A DNA stretch of 57,935 bases from Chara braunii (lineage: Eukaryota; Streptophyta; Charophyceae; Charales; Characeae): contig BFEA01001083.1 of NCBI GenBank assembly GCA_003427395.1, forward strand, positions 158,327 through 216,261. Direction: 5' to 3'. Each line of letters starts with the position of its first letter. Positions within the stretch are counted from its first letter, which is position 1. The position numbers and the translations under genes are program-made. Of this stretch, positions 33,583-45,556 are shown piece after piece. The notes under the pieces are model-generated. The model had not been told where the DNA came from. It was given only the letters and a program-made list of their open reading frames with translations, and searched no databases.

Positions 33583-35388
33583 CTTTTTTATCCGACTCTG
33601 CAATGTCAATCGCTAGCACTCCATTAGATAAAGGATCTGATTTTTCCTAACGATAAGCCCTGGCAGCCAATGGCTCTGGAATAAATCCGAAGATTGGCGC
33701 CACTAACCACAGAAGACACTCATCCCCTCACGTGGATCGATGATTTATTTTGGAGCATTCCAAGGGCAAAGACACTATCCAGAGAACATGGATTGAGGGG
33801 AGCGGCTAGAAGTGACTTACTGCTAGACAACTTATGAGTATCGTTGATAAAAACATGGCGCAGTTTGCCCCTTCCTAACAGGCCATTCCCCTCCTGATAT
33901 GAGGAGGTCCTAAGACAACCCCTCTTCGGCAACAGATGGATCACAGACCAACATGGTGTTGTATTCAAAAGTTTCGATCCCCCTTGGTCCCTGTGGGTTA
34001 AAAAAGGAGTGTTAAGGGTTAAAGATATATGTGATACGAGAAACAAGGATTGAATGACAGAAGAACAATTAATAAGCAGACTCAGGTATGCCCACCAACT
34101 ATCAAATAACTTGGAACATATCATCTACTCTATTCCCTTAACGTGGGTTCGAACGCTAAAGAAAGGAATCTTCTTCAAAGAGGGTGATTGGGTAGTAGGA
34201 ACTGATGCGGAACAATGGGAGGTGGGGCAGATCGTTCACACTCACTTAGAAGGGGCTATTGTGAGTATTTGTAAGATGACTAAAGATGGTGTCTTACATC
34301 CATCCCATAAGGCTCAGGTAAAATTTATCTCATTCCTGGACCTTTACAGGATTCGAGTACCTTTCTGTTCTTCAACAAAAAGATGGAGAGCATACCACCC
34401 TCACTGTCCCATTCCAGATCTCCCCCTGGACCCGGAGGAGTGGATCTGGCAGACAAGTAAGAAAGGGAAACTCTACATTCCATCACAGTCAAGGCCGCTT
34501 ATCGTCTTCTCAGACCAAGGGTGGACGTTGTGGCAATAGTGCAGGAACGATGGCCAAGACACTTGAATATTCACAGAAATACTCTTCCAAATATCAAACT
34601 TTCACCAGTTTAAAACAAAGACCAGCTAAGTTTGCCTCCCTTCAATGGCAGATTATTCACAGGTGCTTGCCGACAAATGACTAGATAATTGATCATTCAA
34701 GTTTAGAACAAAGAGGTTTAGCCTCCCCATGGTGTAAGTCTTGTCACTCCACTTTTCCCAATCGAAGAATTTGTGAAACTATTGAACACATCTTTATGCA
34801 CTGTCCAGGTGCAGTCCTTTATGGCGAAGGTGGGACTGCACTTGGAGGAGTCTGACTAGGATAGATTGGCCATGGGAATGGCGAGCCATTTTGCTGGGTT
34901 ACTGGGAGCCTATAGACATCCAACTCTCTGAGTTCCAAAGTAATTTGTTTAATATAGGAAGAAAGGCAATATTATGGGCCCTTTGGTATAAACCTTGTGT
35001 CCTAACTAGAGAGAACGTGGCCTTGGAAGGGGGGGAAATCTCAGAGATAACTGTGCAATTTATTCAGACTGAAATCAGAGCACAATGGGAAAAAACTAAA
35101 TCAAGACTCCTGCAACAACATCAGAAGAAGGGCATTCAAGAAGGAATTCAAAAATTTGTTCTGAACTAGCTGGGGAGATGTCAAGGGAAGGGCCTGGGAG
35201 AGGTGGAGTGGCCAGGAGGGGAAGGGTTGGAAGAACCTCTCAAGAAGAACTTCCATCTCTACTTTAGGAACTGGTTCACACTACAGCCATGATCTTCCCT
35301 TAGATCTCCAAACTGTTTTGCAGATCCCTTTCCCCCTTCTCAGCTTGCTATGGTAGAATTACAGTGGTTTGGTAGTGAGGAGAGGTGA
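33583..35388 (+). pseudogene. LINE-3 ORF2: C-terminal region with zf-RVT-like cluster
   Basis: Open from 34054 to 34539 with LEHIIYSIPLTWVRTLKKG, then a new frame with FASLQWQIIHRCLPTND-stop-IIDHSSLEQRGL (TAG 34682-34684) and the Cys/His cluster WCKSC...ETIEHIFMHCP (about 34731-34806). FNIGRKAILWALW follows. The end is FADPFPPSQLAMVELQWFGSEER and a stop at 35386-35388, matching LINE-4 almost word for word. Confidence 0.85.
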
Positions 35389-35649
35389 AAGTTAATTGCT
35401 TATATTTTTGCAAAAAAAGGGTTTCGGGTGCTAGGGGTAATTGTATATCTGGCGCCCGGCAAGGTGAAGAGGCACATCTCACAGTTTTCATTAAATGAGC
35501 AGAAGTTTATCATCATCATCATCATATGAGGGACGCTGAGCCCGGTTCTCAGCAGGTTCTGTTCGGTCACTCCGGGTAGACTGTGAGGACCCCGGCCTCA
35601 ATCTTCTTATTGGTAATATCAGCCTTGGGCAATGGGAGAAAAAAAAAAC
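35389..35649 (+). mobile_element. LINE-3 3' UTR, hairpin module and A-tail
   Basis: Contains a (CAT)n run (35509-35525), the module stem GCTGAG/CTCAGC (35535-35553), the CCGGCCTCAA and TATTGGTAATA blocks shared with LINE-1, and an 11-A tail. Confidence 0.8.
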
Positions 35650-35718
35650 AAAGCTTAAAGAATTCAAGCAAAAAGAAGACATCAAACAAGGAATACGAAA
35701 GTTTCAACTGGAATGGGG
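35650..35718 (+). pseudogene. LINE-4, left piece (ORF2 C-terminus before the Ty3 insertion)
   Basis: In one frame it reads KLKEFKQKEDIKQGIRKF and QLEWG, matching LINE-3 KKGIQEGIQKFVLN and the LINE-2 equivalent just before the final 60-70 residues of ORF2. The frame is cut at 35718 by the LTR and resumes beyond the second LTR at about 45920. LINE-4 is thus a heavily 5'-truncated copy inserted right at the LINE-3 A-tail. Confidence 0.8.
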
Positions 35719-36069
35719 TGTGTCGGACCCGCCGGGATGGCGGTCCGACGGGATGGAGAAGAAGGGTAGACGAAGGAGGAGGTAAAGATGGAGCTGGAAG
35801 GGACAACGCAGCTCCGACGCAGACTCCACACGCACGTACTCCAAGATCCGCCAAAGTGAAGAATGACGAAAAACAGACAACTGCTGGGGTATACCCCCAG
35901 CGGACTGACTGATTGGACTGGACTGTCGTGGTACCGACAGTGGTACCAGGCAGGACTAGAACAGCACACGGCCTGTGGGGTCAGGCCACGGCCTGGTCCC
36001 ACAGGCCGAACTAGGCAAATAGCCAAATAGGCCCTGGCTGTAGGCCAGGGTAGATGAAGGCCCGCTGCA
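35719..36069 (-). repeat. 3' LTR of the Ty3 element, 351 bp
   Basis: On the plus strand begins TGTGTCGGACC and ends CCCGCTGCA. The interior sequence next to it (CGATCCTCAGG on the plus strand) is not a good polypurine tract on the element strand. Confidence 0.9.
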
Positions 36070-37012
36070 CGATCCTCAGGCCTGTAATGGATCGCAAGAG
36101 CCATAAACACGCTATCCGCAAAAGCAGCGGAACTCTGCAATAAAGAAAGCTGAGAAATCTAGGATGCGGAGCAAGCTCCATGCGGAGTCCATGCGATGGA
36201 TCCTAAGCTACAAAATGTCAAAAGAAAAACAAATGTCTGGTATACATATCCTAGCTAACAGCAGAAAATGAAATGTAGTATGATACAATCCTAAAGTCCT
36301 AGAGGCAGTGACCTCAGTGCTGAAAGGAAAAGAGCAATATGTCACAAGATAATGTCATGTTGCTGAACCACTAAGAGTGGGATGGTCTCAGAGGGGGTGA
36401 ATGCAGCCTAAGAATCGAAACTCCTAAGGGCAGTCACACATGAAGGTGGGATAGGTCATCAGGCTCAAGGTGGGAGAGTGGTAGCGAAACAAAACCAATG
36501 ACCCTAACAGATAGACCATCAAGGCATGTAATGCTCGACAAAAGGGTGACACCATGCAGGGTCGACCATGAAAAGGGGAACCTGGAATAGGGTGGAACTA
36601 TGCCGAACTGGAGGCATGCAATAGCCGGCGCTAGGGTGATGAGGGCAGTGGGTGAGGGAAATATGCACACAACTCACCGACTGGGAGAGGGAGCTAGATC
36701 TGGGAGCAAGGAAACCAAGATAACGCTACGGTCCCAATGCCTATGCGATACCAAGGGAGAGCCAAACTCAAAGAGACCCAGCTAAGTGAGAACCATCATG
36801 CGACAGAGGCAAGGGAGTATACAGGGTAGGGTGGTGGCATGAAGTAGTCACGTCCAAAGTAGCTGAAGTCGTCGAAGTGGTCGATGACGTCGATGAAGTA
36901 GCAGTCGAGTCGATGTCGAAGCAGGGCCGCAAAACGCTGACATCCTGAAGAAGAGTTGATGATGGAGTACCTGATGGTGTGAGTCAGTGGGGAAAGATAG
37001 AGGATAAGAGTG
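36070..37012 (-). other. Ty3 3' non-coding region
   Basis: Between the integrase/chromodomain stop and the 3' LTR. Open frames here run opposite or out of frame and look like nothing known. Confidence 0.6.
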
Positions 37013-38754
37013 TCAGTCATCGTAACGCAAAGGGTGACGATGAGTGCGTTGTGGACGCTTGGAGGCGACCGTCTGCGGCTGAGGAACGGCCTCAGAGGGA
37101 GCGGGTTCGTCCTCAGCAATCTCCTCAGCCGAAGGAGGAGGAAGAGGGTCAGTCGACTGAGTAGAAGCAGATGTCTCAGCACGACGAGCACGATCATATG
37201 CACGCACCAACATCCTGGCGTGCTGCAAGTGCTCGAGGGGCTCCCAAGTAGCCTCCTCATCAGGGTAGCCCTTCCAACGCACAAGGTACTCGATGCGTGG
37301 AGGGGTATCGTCGGTAACTCGGCGTGATACGATGTCGGAAACAACGAACTCCTTGTGGCCGTCCACCATGATAGGTGGAGGGCGCTCATAAGGGCGTCCG
37401 GCGAAGCGCTCGGACGGTCTGCGATAAGGATGCAACAAGGAGACGTGGTAAACATCGTGTATGCGAGCCTGTCGAAGGTAATCAGGTAGCTTCACACGGA
37501 AGCTGACCGGACTAGCGGCAGTATCAGAACCGACGGCCTGAAGGATGCGGCATGGACCGAAGAAACGACGCCTGAACTTGCGAAGCGTATCTGCTTCGAG
37601 CTGTAAGTGGCGAGCGTCGACGAGCACATCCTCACCGACTTTGAATGGATGATCCATTCGTGATCGGTTCGCTCGTGCGGCCATGCGAGTCTGGGAGTCG
37701 GCTAAACTCTCGTGTGCGCGCTTCATAATCGATGCCATGTGGGCGATCCAGTCGTCAAGCGCAGGGCAACGAGTGTCTGGGCGCAACCGCGATGGTCGTA
37801 GGAAGTCCGCGGGTACGCGAGGGTGGTAGCCGAGGTCGCAATAGAATGGCGACATCCCCGTGGCTGGTGAAACAGCGTGGTTGTACGCAATCTCCGTGTG
37901 GGCTAAGTGTAAGTCCCACTGCTGGTCATCCCTAACAAACTTTCGGAGGATATTACCGAGAGTTTTATTGGTGACCTCAGTCGGACCATCCGTCTGAGGG
38001 TGGTAAGACGATGAGAAGCGGAGCTGGGATCCATACACCTCGTGTAGGCGTCGCCAGAATGTGCTGGTAAAGCGCGGGTCACGGTAGGAGATGATGCTGT
38101 GAGGTAAGCCGTGATCTCTCACGACTCAGTCGAAGACGATATCGACGACCTCACGAGCGCTAATGCGATAGCGGCACGGGACAAAACGTGCACGCTTCGT
38201 GAAGCGATTGACGACGACCAAGATAGCATCATGACCGCGCTCAGTGGGTGGGCGGAGGGGACCAATGAAGTCCATCGAGATGGACTGCCAACGACCCTGA
38301 GGTATGGGTAGGGGCTGAAGTAACCCATACGGAAGGTGGTTCGCACTGTTCACCTCCTGACACGTGGGACACTCCTGGATGTAGGCTTTGGCAAAGTCCT
38401 TGGACTTCGGCCAGACGTATAGGCGGCAAACACGAGCCAACGTCTTGTGGAAACCCATATGACCGGCAACTGCCTGGTCATGGAACTCTGCTACAACCTG
38501 GACGCGGAGCTGTCCGGTGGAGGGAACGCAGATACGTGGTTCTAGCTGACCAGATCTGCCATGCCAGTACACAAGGCCGTTCTCCCCGAGGGAGTAGGAA
38601 GGAACGGTCTTGCCACTCCGCAGTATCGCGTGGATGACGCGATACTCGGGGCAGTGGCGGTACTGAGTACGATACGCGTCGATCACCGATTGATCAACAG
38701 TGGTGATGGAGATGGCAGCAAGGTGGATGGGTTCCTGATTGTGATCAGGACGGC
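37013..38754 (-). pseudogene. Ty3 integrase with C-terminal chromodomain
   Basis: From the N-terminal zinc-binding region (FHDQAVAGHMGFHKTL...CPTC, about 38340-38490) to the core: SMDFIGPL (first Asp), SYRDPRFTS and HPQTDGPTEVTN (Glu). In SYRDPRF the second catalytic Asp is Tyr (codon at 38084-38086), and a TGA at 38126-38128 lies just before it. Downstream are the GKY/GPF-like block RRRFFGPCRI, DVYHVSLLHPY, and a chromodomain IEYLVRWKGYPDEEATWEP (about 37210-37320). Chromodomains guide chromovirus integration to chromatin. The last residues are basic (RPQRTHRHPLRYDD). Confidence 0.92.
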
Positions 38755-39333
38755 GGGACAAGGCATCGGCGACGCGGTTCGTTTCACCCTTGATGGGCTG
38801 AGTGGTGAAACTGAACTCGGATAAGTCACGCCACCAGCGTGCTTGTCGAGGGGAAAGCTTAGGCTTCGTGAGGAAAGCCTGAACAACTGAGTTGTCCATG
38901 CGCACCGTGAAGGGCACCCCGTGCAGATAATGACGCCAATGTCGGGTAGCATAAACTACTGTGAGAACCTCACGTTCATCGGCAGTGTAGTTTATCTCGG
39001 CAAGCAGTAGCTGACGGGAGTAGAAAGTGATCGGGCAATCCCCAGCATGAGCCTCGATAGTCCCATCCTCCGTGATGGTCGGGGAGTAGGTAACAGGAGG
39101 ACTGTCAGTGGAGGGAAGTGGTGGGAGGGTAGGCGTCAGTCGAGAAGCAGTGTCAGCAGGAGGGGGAGGGAAAGAAGGAACATGGGGGTAAGGTGAATCT
39201 GGAGGAGAGGGAACACCTGAGAAAGGACAGCTCCTACTGCGAAATCTGACGCATCGGTGGTGACGATAAAGGGACGATCAAAATCAGGAAGGCGAAGAAC
39301 CGGCGCACAGGTCACAGGGGTGTCCAAAACCAC
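38755..39333 (-). pseudogene. Ty3 RNase H domain
   Basis: Starts with APVLRLPDFDRPFIVTTDASDFAVGAVLSQ (the TDAS Asp), frame broken near 39136, then ITFYSRQLLLAEINYTADEREVLTVVYA (Glu), VRMDNSVVQAF (Asp), and ends NRVADALSRRP, the usual RNase H/integrase border. It would remove the RNA strand during reverse transcription. Confidence 0.88.
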
Positions 39334-40247
39334 GGCGGGTTCTTCCGGAGGAGGGTAGAGGTAAGGACGTAGGAATACCTAGCGTATCCCTGGATAAAAT
39401 TACTATAGTAGCTGGTGAGGCCTAGGAAACTGCGAAGCTGCTTGGCAGATGTGGGGACGGGCCACTCTGCAATAGCTGTGATCTTCGCGTCGTCCATGTG
39501 GAGACCCTGGTCAGACACATGGTGTCCTAGGAAGTCCACTTTGCGCTGGGCAAAGCGACGCTTACTAAGCTTGGCATAGAAACCATGCTTGCGTAAGCGT
39601 TGTAGGACATCGCGGAGGTGTTTGAGATGGTCTTCTAAGGTACGACTGTAGACCAGGATGTCGTCCAGGTATACGAGAACGTATTCTTCAAGGATGTCCC
39701 TGAAGATGTCGTTCATCGCCGTCTGAGGGGTGGCGGGTGCATTGGTGAGGCCGAATGGCATCATCATGAACTCGTAGTGGCCGAAGCGTGATCGGAAGGC
39801 GGTCTTCGGCTGATCCTCTTTGGCAACGCGGATCTGGTGGTAACCGCTACGAAGATCGATCTTCGTGAAGAAGCGGTTGCTTGCCAGACGATCAAACAGC
39901 TCATCCGCGCGGGGCATGGGATAACTGTTCTTAACCGTGTAACGGTTAAGGCCACGGTAGTCGATGCAGAGGCGGAGAGTTCCGTCCGCTTTGCGAGCAA
40001 AGAGGACAGGTGCACCCCAAGGGGAGTTACTGGGTTTAATGAAACCCAGTCGAAGGAGCTCCTTCAGCTGACGATTGAATTCCGTTGCCTCTGGAATCGA
40101 GAGTCGGTACGGTGCCTGATGGTGAACACGATAGTCAGGCACGAGCTGGATAGAATGCTCAACACCGCGCATCGGGGGAATCCCGCTGTATGAGAAATAC
40201 GGGGGAAAGACTTCGCGGTACTCTTGAATTAGGTCGCGAACGACGGA
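39312..40247 (-). pseudogene. Ty3 reverse transcriptase domain
   Basis: All main blocks are present: LLRLGFIKPSNSPWGAPVLF, LCIDYRGLN, FFTKIDLRSGYHQIR (first Asp), TAFRSRFGHYEFMMMPFGLTNAPA, YVLVYLDDILVYS (catalytic pair about 39660-39671), VDFLGHHVS and LRSFLGLTSYY. The domain is open for 286 codons from 40172; upstream residues to 40247 (VRDLIQEYREVFPPYFSYSGIPP) belong to it in the same frame. The frame breaks from the protease side near 40250 and to RNase H near 39312. Confidence 0.93.
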
Positions 40248-40249
40248 CT

Positions 40250-41389
40250 CTAAGTCTGCCGTGAACCGTTTGAGTTACTCAGCATCTGCGTCGGCACGAG
40301 ACGTATGTGTGGACGCGACAATCGACGACTCAGGGGCCTAGGACGTGGAGGGGGTATCCGCAGGCTAACGGGTGGACGTAGAGATGGGAGCCGCGAAGAT
40401 GGAGGAAGGGTCAGGGGGATCGGGCTCCAGAGATATGAGCTCAACCTCGGGACAGAGTGGATCATAGCGATGACGTTCACTGAGTAGAACGTGACGTCCT
40501 CCTGTCGTATGAAGTGAGCAAACTGACGAGGGAAAGTGAACGAGATGTCAGGGTGGGACCCTGAGGGACGAGGGTCCTGGGGAGGTAGGTCGAGAGGGGT
40601 GTCGCCCGTGGTTCCAATGAACGGAACACGATGGGTCTGACCACACTTCGTTTTGAGAACGAGTGTCTCGGTCGCCCATTCGGCCTCTGTGCCGCGGAAC
40701 CAGCGAGACCAGGGAGTGCCAAGGATAAAGTCGTACCCAGTCTCCAGCACGTCGAAGTATGCGGAGGAATGGTAGCGCCTAGGCGTCTGGGTACTATCCG
40801 ATGGCTGGAGGGTGAGGAAGAAATGGAGGTCAGGGACCGTCTGATTGAAGAAGCGCTGTGTCTTGTTATCTTCGAGGGTAACAGAGATAGGAGAGCGAGA
40901 CCCGAAGGTAGCTAGGCGAGCTTCCTCAACCACGCGAGGGTGAACGAAGTCTCCCTGCGAGCCAGAGTCCCATAAAGTGCGATACACCCTCGTAGATGTC
41001 CCTAGGCGAATAGGGATAATGGAGAGGGTACGATCAGGGTCAGCGAGAAGAGCGAGAAGACGACGCAGGACGTTTACGTGTCTCGTGAGTCGCTCCTGAC
41101 GAACCTGAAGAATGCTTTAATCCAGGAGACATGACACAACGTCATCGCGAGTCGCCAACTGAGCACTACAACGGGCTGTGCGGATGGCGAGACGCGTCGG
41201 AAGTCTCGGAGGAGAAGCGCTAGATGCGGCAGTCTGCTGGGAGGCAGACTGTACCTCGACAGACGATGGGGCGGAGAGAACTGCGTCTGTCGTGTCCTGA
41301 GGGTCCTCTGGTGGGGTAGCCAAAGGGGCAAACCGCGACTCGGTGGTCGGGAAGCCGGCTACGTGCGAGGCCTCAGGGGCACAGTGCAC
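40250..41389 (-). pseudogene. Ty3 aspartic protease region
   Basis: After a Ser/Thr-rich linker and a stop at 41117, the frame reads YRTLWDSGSQGDFV (catalytic Asp at 40967-40969, DSG form) and FDVLETGYDFILGTPW, the conserved second half of Ty3-type retropepsins. It would cleave the polyprotein. Frameshifted relative to both Gag and RT. Confidence 0.85.
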
Positions 41390-41394
41390 CGTAG

Positions 41395-43497
41395 CTAGGA
41401 GGATGGGGCTGGCCGGGCGGGGCTGGGGGGGGACTGAGATCGACGCTGACGAGAGATGTCAGCGTAGTACCGATCGAGGGCGGTGTGGTATGGACACCGT
41501 GAGGAGGTGTGTCCATCCTGGCGGCAACGAAGGCAGCCTCGTCGGGCCTCGAGGGCGGCACGCTCCTCGGGGGATAGAGCTCCGCGAGGAGGGACAAAAC
41601 CCTGCGGGAGGTCTATCTGAGGAACTGTGGGTGTGCAGGCGCCAGCCTGTGTAACCCGACTGCGCGCACGACCCATGGCAGACATGGCCATCTGCAGGCG
41701 CTCGGCGATTGGGACAGTGTCGTCATCCAAGTGGTACTAGATGACGTCCCGAAGCTCGATGTCCTCGGGGGCGTCCCCAATGGTAGGATCGAGCTCGGCT
41801 GAGGCGTCCTCTCCATACTCGAGAGAACTGTAGTGCCGAGAGAATGGCGCTCCTGGTCGAGCCGGTCGACGAAAACAACCAGCAAACGAGGAGCGGCCTC
41901 GGGTGGTACCCCGAGACTAGGAGGTGGCGGCTGACCACGAAGAGGATGGGGCGACGGAGAAGCGACTGCACATCCTCTGGTACTGGCGCGCAGCCTCGTA
42001 TGCCTGCTCCACGGAAGAGAATGATCGCCTCCATAGCTCTAGGCGGTAGTCAGTCGGCAGGCTGACAAGGAACCGGTCGGTGAGTGTGACCTCCGGTAGG
42101 AACGTCTCGTCACAAACAAGGCGAGCGTCCTGAAACACCCGGATGTGACGCTCCAGGTCGGCTGGTACAGAGGACCCGGACCATCTCGTCTGGGTGACGC
42201 GGTCTGAGGCGCCAGTGGTGTCATGACGAGCGTCGAAGCGGTCCTGAAGGAAGGCCGCGAAGTTGGCCAGAGTGGGGACCTCACCCACGCGGAGGCGCTG
42301 GGTATAATGATCCTCCCACACAGTGGAAGGGCTACCTCACAATTTGGTTGCGAGCACATCGCACCACAACTCCTGACGGGTGGTCGTCATAGAGAGTATA
42401 CGTGTTGCTATCTGCAACCAGCAAGAGACACAGGATGTGCCATCATACTCGGGAATGTCCGTGGTGCGCACAGGAGGATGGCCACTGTGCTGATGGCGGG
42501 GGGAGAAAGATCGAGGCGAGTGCACTGCGGCGGCGTAAGTCGAGGCCGCTGCAGGGGCAGAGGTGGGGGAAGGCTGTGGGCCGTGGCCGCTGGCTGATGG
42601 GCCAGCAGACGAGGAGGCAACGATCGTGGGCAACTGTCCCGGAATAGCCAGGTAAGAGGGAAGAGGCTGAGGAGCAGGTCGAGGGAAACGAGCCTGCATC
42701 ATGGGGACCGAAGGGGTGGTCGAGGAGGAAGGGTGGGCAGCCTGTGATGGGTGAGGCTGTCTCAAAGCGAGAATCTCCGCCTGAGCCTGCGCAATGGTGG
42801 CCTGTAAAGTGGCCACTCGCTGGGTGCGAGGGGTCGGAGGTGGAGGGGGCGGAGCGGGTCTCCCAGTGGGAGGAGGAATCCCAGCCTGGGCGGTACCCTG
42901 CTGTGGGGGTGGGGGGACGAAGGCAGGAAGAAGAGGGCGGAGCCGTATTGCCGCGACCGGTGCGGGAAGCTGGGAAGCAACACCGGTGTGGGTCGATGAA
43001 ACTGCTGGGCCAGATGGCGGTACCTGGACCGCAGCACCTACGGCAGTAGTAGAGACGGTAGGGGCGGCCGTGGCCGGAAGAACTGCCGCAACAAACGGGG
43101 TGGTCTGAGCGGTAGCAGCACTCGCCACTGCTGCGGGGGAGTGTTGGGCCTAACCCACAGAGGAGGGAGAACCACGATGTCTCCGACTCCGGAGTCGTGG
43201 GGAGCCGGACTCGGAGCCGGTAGGGGATGGGGTATGGGAGCGGTGGGGAGAGTGATGAAGAGAGCCCTTGAGGCGGTTAACGTCAAGGGCAAGCGCATTG
43301 ATTTGCGCTTGCAACGGTCCAAGCGTACTCAGTTGCGCCTGGATCGCTACGAGGGTGGCATGAAGGTCCATCGTGTCCGCATGGGCCTGACCCTGACCCG
43401 CTGGCTGAACGCTCACCTGGGAGGTGGACGGCGCCGCGGTGATCTCCTCAAAGGAACTCCCTTCCATGGTCGGAAGGGAAAGGGAGGTAGAGCTCAC
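41395..43497 (-). pseudogene. Ty3 Gag with CCHC zinc knuckle
   Basis: A single frame with in-frame stops at about 43150, 42337 and 41917, plus others. N-terminus MSSTSLSLPTMEGSSFEE with a helical DLHATLVAIQAQLSTLGPLQ segment; then a Pro/Ala-rich part; then the capsid-like core WEDHYTQRLRVGEVPTLANF, LQDRFDARHD, FLVSLPTDYRLELWRR and a helix ending AARQYQRM. The knuckle CLRCRQDGHTSSRC (about 41500-41545) is a canonical C-X2-C-X4-H-X4-C. The role is RNA packaging and particle assembly. Confidence 0.88.
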
Positions 43498-43723
43498 GGG
43501 GCTGTGGGGGAAAAGGGGCCCGCCGGTAAGAGGAAGGGGTCCGCGGGAGCGGAGTGAGTACGTGTGAGTCGGCTCACCTCGGATTTTGAGGGTCGCGCGT
43601 GAAACGAAGGCGCCGAACCGCTCGAGGGGGGAGGACCCGTCCGGGTCCAGGGTGCCCGACGGGAGGAGGCGGGGGAGTAGGAGGGGGAGGGGGGGGTTAG
43701 GAGGGGGAGAGGAGGGTTAGGAG

Positions 43724-43761
43724 AACCCTAAACCCTAGAAAACCCTAAGAAAACCCTAACC
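43724..43761. repeat. Telomere-like CCCTAAA repeats
   Basis: CCCTAAACCCTAG followed by AAACCCTAAG and AAAACCCTAACC: four imperfect units of the plant telomere/telo-box type in the leader just upstream of Gag. Confidence 0.65.
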
Positions 43762-43946
43762 GGAATTTAGGTGGTTAAGGGAGGGTAGCGGCAACCTAAT
43801 CAAGAAAAAGATAATATGGAGGGGAGGGGGAGAGAAAATAGAATAAACAATGAAATTTTGAGATAAAAAAAAAAGAAAATAAATTATAAAAATAAAGAAA
43901 TAAATAAACAAACAAAGTGTGAAAAAAAAGTGATATTTATTTTTTT

Positions 43947-44077
43947 GGAAATTTCGGCAACATTTTTCCACCCCACATGGGGTCAAAAATGTGCCAAGAG
44001 GAAGAAAAGAGCGAGAGGGACACACTAGCTTTCAAAATGCCGCAAATTAAAATTAAAAAAAAAAATTAATGAACAAA

Positions 44078-44108
<31 letters not shown>

Positions 44109-44347
44109 AGAGGTGGAGGAGAGTGAGGAGAAGCTAAGTTTTTGAAATTTTCAAAAATTTTGGCAGCATTTCGTTACCCCCATGGGATCGAAGTGTGCCA
44201 TCAAGAAAAAGACCAAGTAGAATAGAAAAATTTTGCCATCACTTCGCTACCCCCAAGGGGTCAAAATGTGTTGAAAAAGACTAAGTATGAAGAAAACAGA
44301 AAATTTCGGCAGCACTTCGTTACCCACACGGGGTCAAGATGTGTGCC
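43947..44347 (-). repeat. Four imperfect hairpin repeats in the Ty3 leader
   Basis: Copies at about 43947-43996, 44144-44200, 44225-44273 and 44299-44347. Shared plus-strand form: AATTT(C/T)GGCAGCACTTCG, TTACCCC, 3-4 nt, GGGGTC, AAAATGTGTGCC. The CCCC/GGGG centre is self-complementary in every copy and the outer GGCA/TGCC ends pair in three. It may be an RNA packaging or dimerisation structure; function is inferred from position only. Confidence 0.65.
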
Positions 44348-45543
44348 GAAAGCAAGAATGGCTAAGTCCTAATCAGATTTTAGGGTGCCGCAGAAAATTT
44401 CGAATTTTCGGAATAAATAAAATAAATAAAAAATAAATCAGAAAATAAGAAAAAAAGCAGGGAATAAGATGATTCAAATTTTTGGAGGGAAAAGAGAAAA
44501 TTATAGATCAAAGAGAAAGAGAAAAGAAGAAGAAGAAAAAAAAAAAATCGAAGTTGGGTGGGGGGGGATGGAGAAGTGATAAAGAAAGAGAGAAATAGGT
44601 GAGAAGAGAAAGAAAAAGTAAAGTGGGGGATGGGGGAGATGATGGGGTTGTAGTTGGGGGAGGGAAGGAGGAGAGGAGGATGGTAGAATGAGAGAGAAAG
44701 ATATGGAAAAGGTGGAGAGGAGTAGATGAGATTAGTGGGAGATGGTGAGTGGGAAGGAGAGGAGAGAAAAAGGTTGTGGAAGATGAGTGGGGAGGGAGGT
44801 AGGAGTAGAGAACAGTGGTAGGGGGGGGAAGAAAAGATGATTAGATGATGAGGGGGGAGAGAAAAGGGGTTAGGGGAGAAAAGGTTAGTGGTAGGATGGT
44901 GATACCGAGCTCTTGAGTGGCCAAGAGCAATCAAAACAACCCCTTGGAAGAAGGGGTTCTTCAACTGCTGCATTAGCTGCCAGCAAGGCCTGAAGATCTG
45001 ATCAGATCTGCTGTAGAGCAGCCCCCTAGCCAGGGGGGTCTTCACAAAGTGCCACGTGGCACTTTTGGAAATGACCACGGGGAAAGGGAGGAGATGGGCA
45101 AGGGAAGGGGAAGGACTCTTTTGCTCATAACTTTCCACCCGTTGGGCAGAATTTAGCAAAAGAGGACTCATTGGAAAGCTTTTTGAAAGGTGCTTCCAAT
45201 GAGATATGCCGCGGCATCAGCCGCGGCCTGTAGTAATAGCGCTCGTTGAAAAAACGAGCGCGTGCAATTTTGAAGCCAGGGGGGAAAAAAAAGCGCGATC
45301 TTTAAATTAGCGTAGCTCCAAAATGACCGCACCAAATTTCGCAATCTATGGCTCTTTGGAAGCGACTCGTCGAGAGATTTCCAAAAAGCCAAAGATCGGA
45401 ATAAATGAACACCAGGTGCAAAAGTTACGAAGCAAAACGTGCACCGGTGTCGTTACGGGGGTGGAAGTGGCGAGTGTTTCGCTCAAGCCACGTGGCAAGT
45501 GATGGAGGGGGTGGGTGGGGGAGGGGAGCAGGGAGAAACGCCT

Positions 45544-45555
45544 GCTCTGATACCA
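45544..45555 (-). other. Ty3 primer-binding site (initiator Met-tRNA)
   Basis: On the minus strand TGGTATCAGAGC, one base after the 5' LTR: a perfect 12-nt match to the usual plant PBS. Fixes strand and LTR end. Confidence 0.92.
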
Positions 45556-45556
45556 G

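Larger units (their letters stand above)
43498..45543 (-). other. Ty3 5' leader with repeated hairpins
   Basis: About 2 kb from PBS to Gag. It holds a telomere-like patch (43724-43761), a run of AAAT (44071-44108) and four copies of an imperfect hairpin (43947-44347). An open frame at 44380-45171 on the same strand is low complexity (Ser/Pro/Phe from T/C-rich sequence) and I do not call it a gene. Confidence 0.7.

Noticed and set aside
36796-37455. A 219-codon minus-strand frame
   Set aside because: It overlaps the integrase/chromodomain frame in another phase and has no recognisable motif.
44380-45171. A 263-codon Ser/Pro/Phe-rich frame in the Ty3 leader
   Set aside because: Low complexity from T/C-rich leader sequence; no Gag or envelope features.
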